The notes under the pieces: generated by a model
Databases searched by the model: none
Told to the model about the DNA's origin: nothing
Seen by the model: only the letters and a program-made list of their open reading frames with translations
In this document: piece after piece, positions 61,566 through 64,000 of the stretch
Numbering within the stretch: position 1 is the stretch's first letter
Layout of the letters: each line of letters opens with the position of its first letter
Program-made: the position numbers and the translations under genes
Assembly: GCA_044376575.1 (NCBI GenBank)
Contig: JBILKR010000014.1
Location: forward strand, 1 to 64,000
Length of the DNA stretch: 64,000 nucleotides
Direction of reading: 5' to 3'
From: BA4 sp044376575
GTDB taxonomy: Bacteria > Bacteroidota > Bacteroidia > CAIKAF01

Positions 61566-61907
61566 TTAAACCGATGGCGGTGCTCTTCCTTTTAACTGAT
61601 ATCTTTTGGTAAGAATAGGTTGAAAAATTTTACCGGAATTATAAGCACTGCATACTGTAATTTTAAATTTGAATTCTTCAATCCTATGATCAAAATCTTT
61701 AAAAAATAAATCAGGGAATTTACAATGAATATGCTCTTTTTCTATTGTAAATTCACCAGGTTGATTAGGATGACATTCATGTGTGTGCTCATGTTCATGA
61801 AAAATATCCATCAATCGATCCGGCAATAACTGCAGTCCGAAGGATAAAAGCAACAGCATAGAGAGAAAATTACTGTACTTTTTGGATATGTGCTTTTTTG
61901 AATTCAT
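61566..61907 (-). CDS. Small His-rich exported protein
   Basis: About 113 residues from the ATG ending at 61907 (the frame is open to a TTG at 61934). An N-terminal hydrophobic segment (NFLSMLLLLSFGLQLLP) is followed by FHEHEHTHECHPNQ, then IEKEHIHCKFPDLFF, a single later Cys (ITVCSAYN) and the C-terminal LKGRAPPSV. This layout resembles the small HYC/CC/PP-type proteins often found just before TonB receptors; that is recollection. The histidines probably bind zinc or copper. First gene of the receptor operon and divergent from dnaX. Confidence 0.65.
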   Translation of the reverse strand: MNSKKHISKKYSNFLSMLLLLSFGLQLLPDRLMDIFHEHEHTHECHPNQPGEFTIEKEHIHCKFPDLFFKDFDHRIEEFKFKITVCSAYNSGKIFQPILTKRYQLKGRAPPSV

Positions 61908-61960
61908 TAAAATATTGTACGAAGTTATTAACAATAGATCAAATAAAAAAGTTCAATATG

Positions 61961-61968
61961 TATTTTTG
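61961..61968 (+). promoter_or_regulatory. -7 element of dnaX promoter
   Basis: TATTTTTG, 7 bases before the dnaX ATG at 61976. The expected transcript would have a leader of only a few bases. Confidence 0.55.
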
Positions 61969-61975
61969 AAATGTT

Positions 61976-63091
61976 ATGGAAGAGAATAAAGGATTTATTG
62001 TTTCCGCCAGAAAATACAGACCACAGACATTTGATGATGTGGTAGGTCAGATGCATATTACCAACACGCTTCGTAATGCGATTAAAATCAATAAAATTGC
62101 ACATGCATTTTTATTTTGCGGCCCTCGCGGTGTAGGTAAAACAACCTGTGCACGGATTGTTGCCAAAACGTTGAATTGTATGCAACTTTCTTCTTCAATT
62201 GATCCTTGTAATCAGTGTGAATCGTGTAAAGGATTTAACTCATCTCACTCATTTAATATTTTTGAACTTGATGCGGCCTCCAACAATTCAGTGGATGATA
62301 TCCGAAGCCTTATTGAACAAGTCAGAATTTTACCTCAGATAGGAAAATATAGTGTGTTCATTATTGATGAGGTGCACATGCTGTCACAAAGTGCTTTCAA
62401 TGCATTTCTTAAAACACTTGAGGAACCACCTTCTCACGCAATTTTTATTTTAGCAACAACAGAAAAACATAAAATTTTACCGACCATACTTTCTCGCTGT
62501 CAGGTTTTTGATTTCCATCGCATCACTATTGATGATATGGCCAATCACCTCGCTCGCATATCAGTAAAGGAAGGCGTCGATGCAGAGCCTGATGCATTAC
62601 ATGTAATCGCTCAGAAAGCAGATGGTGCATTACGTGATGCCTTGTCAATTTTCGATCGAATTGTCACTTTCTCCGGAAATAAGATGACATACAGGGATGT
62701 GATTGATAACCTTAATATCCTTGATTATGATTACTATTTTAAAGTAACTGACCTCGCATATCAGGGTAATTTTAAAGAACTTTTATTGCTTTTTAATGAT
62801 GTATTGAATAATGGTTTTGATGGACAACAATTTATTGGTGGATTGGGCGACCATTTGAGAAATTTATTGGTTGGTCAGGATGAAATTACCATCAAATTAC
62901 TGGAAGTAGGAGAGCAAATTAAAGAGAGATACTATCAACAGGCTAAATTAACGGATGTTGATTTTTTGATGCAGGCACTTGAAATAATAAATCAGACAGA
63001 TATCACATATCGAACATCCAATAATAAGAGATTGTTGGTTGAAATTTGCCTGATGCAACTGGCAGGATTAAAAAAAAAAGTACTGAAGTAA
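61976..63091 (+). CDS. dnaX: DNA polymerase III clamp-loader subunit gamma (short product of dnaX)
   Basis: AAA+ subunit of the clamp loader. Residues 1-371 carry SARKYRPQTFDDVVGQ, the Walker A FCGPRGVGKTTCARI, a four-Cys zinc module (CMQLSS..DPCNQCESC), Walker B IIDEVHML, sensor-1 LATTEKH and the SRC motif ILSRCQVFDF. It is followed by the collar domain (LLLLFNDVLNNG to LLVEICLMQLAG). The frame stops seven codons after a run of ten A (63070-63079); this product ends KKKVLK. A -1 shift in the run opens the long tau tail. Confidence 0.93.
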   Translation: MEENKGFIVSARKYRPQTFDDVVGQMHITNTLRNAIKINKIAHAFLFCGPRGVGKTTCARIVAKTLNCMQLSSSIDPCNQCESCKGFNSSHSFNIFELDAASNNSVDDIRSLIEQVRILPQIGKYSVFIIDEVHMLSQSAFNAFLKTLEEPPSHAIFILATTEKHKILPTILSRCQVFDFHRITIDDMANHLARISVKEGVDAEPDALHVIAQKADGALRDALSIFDRIVTFSGNKMTYRDVIDNLNILDYDYYFKVTDLAYQGNFKELLLLFNDVLNNGFDGQQFIGGLGDHLRNLLVGQDEITIKLLEVGEQIKERYYQQAKLTDVDFLMQALEIINQTDITYRTSNNKRLLVEICLMQLAGLKKKVLK

Positions 63092-63729
63092 CTTCTGAGT
63101 CTGAGACAGAAGAAATCAATTTAGAATCTGAATCTGCATTAAGTGTTAATTCAACGCTTGAATTAACTGATGAAAAACCAATTATTGAAGTTGCACCTGG
63201 ACCCGAAATAATAACGCCTTCAGCTGATATCAAGCAGAAAGAAACATCTACCAATAAAACAGAAAATCCGGTTAAACGTAAAACGGTTTCCATTAAAAAT
63301 TTTGTTCCTGATAAAAAAGCAGAACAGCAAACTTTAGAGGCAATATATGTTGAGAATAGTCATCCGTTTACTTTGGATGATCTAAGCAGGCAATGGCAAT
63401 TATACAGTGAAGAGCTCGAAAAAAACGGTAAGATGAACTGGCTTGCAATGATCAAAAGGAATCAACCGAATATCAATGAAGAAGGGGTGATTGAATTTGC
63501 ATTGGATCATATAGGTTTGGAGCCCGAATATTTACAATTGAAGGTTGATTTTCTAAGTTTTTTACGCACCACTTTAAATAATGGTAAAATCAATTTAGAG
63601 GTTGTAGTTCGTCAGCATAATACTGAGAAAAATCCCGTAACCGGAGATGAAAAATTTGAGTTTATGTCTAAAAAAAATCCGGCTATTCTTCATTTGAAGA
63701 ATTTATTTGATCTTGAACCTGAAATATAA
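63046..63729 (+). CDS. dnaX: Tau-specific C-terminal region of dnaX, reached by -1 frameshift
   Basis: The frame -1 to dnaX is open over this interval. The ATG at 63046 lies inside the gamma coding region and is unlikely to be a true start. The shared part should join inside the A run (63070-63079), giving KKKSTEVTSESE and an acidic, low-complexity linker. A folded C-terminal domain follows from HPFTLDDLSRQWQLYSEELE to AILHLKNLFDLEPEI, which is the typical tail of Bacteroidota DnaX. The predicted full tau is about 585 residues. This tail would bind the polymerase and helicase. A simple frameshift mutation or homopolymer sequencing error is the alternative. Confidence 0.8.
   Translation: MPDATGRIKKKSTEVTSESETEEINLESESALSVNSTLELTDEKPIIEVAPGPEIITPSADIKQKETSTNKTENPVKRKTVSIKNFVPDKKAEQQTLEAIYVENSHPFTLDDLSRQWQLYSEELEKNGKMNWLAMIKRNQPNINEEGVIEFALDHIGLEPEYLQLKVDFLSFLRTTLNNGKINLEVVVRQHNTEKNPVTGDEKFEFMSKKNPAILHLKNLFDLEPEI
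63070..63112 (+). promoter_or_regulatory. dnaX slippery A10 run and downstream stem
   Basis: Ten A residues (63070-63079) followed by G can serve as A AAA AAA for -1 ribosomal slippage or as a transcriptional slippage site. CTTCTG (63092-63097) can pair with CAGAAG (63107-63112) 12 bases downstream, a weak stem. The gamma stop codon is at 63089-63091. Confidence 0.7.
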
Positions 63730-64000
63730 TTATTGTTGATGGTAAATTAATAATGGTGCTTTTAAATTCAGTGCAATTTGTTTTGATACACTTTGTCCGT
63801 TTATTAATCTGTCCAAAAAGTTTCTGTGTCTAACACCCATAACCAATAATCTATCGGTATGCTCGGTTAAATACTGTTCAATACCTTCTTTGGTTGTATC
63901 TGCTTTTTGTATGGTTACATTAAATTTTTCTTCAGGAAACGATGATTTTATATCATTAATAATTGCATTGTCAGAAAAAACATCAAGCTGCCATTCGCTA
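63730..64000 (-). CDS. Universal stress protein (UspA), C-terminal part, cut by window edge
   Basis: Ninety codons on the minus strand ending at a TAA (complement 63730-63732). The translation contains HTDRLLVMGVRHRNFLDRLI and SVSKQIALNLKAPLLIYHQQ, corresponding to the UspA ATP-binding end D-x-L-V-M-G-x-x...-x-G-S-V-x-x-x-I-x-x-x-x-x-P-L-L. The G-R-x-G loop is replaced by RHRNFLDRLINGQS, a weaker nucleotide-binding motif. The N-terminus lies outside the window. Confidence 0.85.
   Translation of the reverse strand, partial: SEWQLDVFSDNAIINDIKSSFPEEKFNVTIQKADTTKEGIEQYLTEHTDRLLVMGVRHRNFLDRLINGQSVSKQIALNLKAPLLIYHQQ

Noticed and set aside
63046..63091. Independent gene starting at the ATG at 63046
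   Set aside because: The ATG is within the collar-domain coding region of dnaX in the -1 frame, and the product is the known DnaX tail, so it is better read as a frameshifted extension.

Overview
The window is a densely packed, AT-rich chromosomal segment of a member of the Bacteroidota. I could not place it below phylum level from sequence alone, although the gene set looks like a Chitinophagales/Sphingobacteriales-type environmental lineage. The evidence is: repeated promoters of the phylum-specific form TTG/TTTG-N18-21-TAnnTTTG; an almost complete lack of Shine-Dalgarno sequences; a subtilase with a type IX secretion C-terminal domain; GldI-like FKBP lipoproteins; a PorO/P-type porin; DUF4625 lipoproteins with a TonB receptor; and a CarB without the C-terminal allosteric domain. 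No rRNA, tRNA, insertion sequence, prophage or CRISPR array is visible. No gap exceeds 300 bases; the longest is about 200 bases upstream of the HU gene (21812-22011).

Layout. 1-9.8 kb: a glycan-lipid transferase cut by the left edge, an unrecognised secreted protein, queA, murF, a class-III aminotransferase, a Lon-N-domain protein, an M61 peptidase, rpmH (only 53 codons) and an alpha/beta hydrolase. 9.9-20.4 kb: carB with a leader hairpin, a small DUF4834-like protein, a GHMP sugar kinase, rplU-rpmA, an HI0933-type flavoprotein, a T9SS-secreted subtilase, trmD and aroQ. 20.4-26.7 kb: glycosyltransferase, HU, fmt, two FKBP lipoproteins, a DHH phosphoesterase, ndk, and a TrmH-type methylase. 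26.8-34.7 kb: an MMPL/RND exporter; a porin and PiT transporter that share a matched Pho-box-like promoter; then a minus-strand run of DnaJ-domain, TonB-like/TPR, TspO, DoxX-like and FMN-reductase genes. 34.8-46.5 kb: parA-parB, a six-repeat SKYD protein (probable septoil-knot family), cystathionine beta-synthase, a BtuF-like protein, lptE, a small helical protein, secG, groES-groEL, hsp20, an EnvC-like factor and a SulP transporter. 46.6-56.2 kb: a parallel-beta-helix lipoprotein, a sigma-54 activator, miaB, a thioredoxin-like protein, a YkgJ-type Cys-cluster protein, a large GT2 fusion, nitroreductase, phosphoribosyltransferase and a Vat-like acetyltransferase. 56.3-64 kb: a bleomycin-hydrolase-type peptidase, a minus-strand His-rich-protein/TonB-receptor/DUF4625 locus that looks like a metal-uptake system, dnaX with an A10 slippery run joining gamma to a tau tail in the -1 frame, and a UspA protein cut by the right edge.

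Most genes are housekeeping functions in short operons. The most noteworthy signals are the dnaX frameshift site, the SKYD-repeat protein, the two superimposable Pho-like promoters (porin and pit), the GT2 protein whose C-terminus looks like a sugar-phosphate transferase with its catalytic core deleted, the His-rich/TonB/DUF4625 locus, and an inverted repeat inside the groESL promoter.
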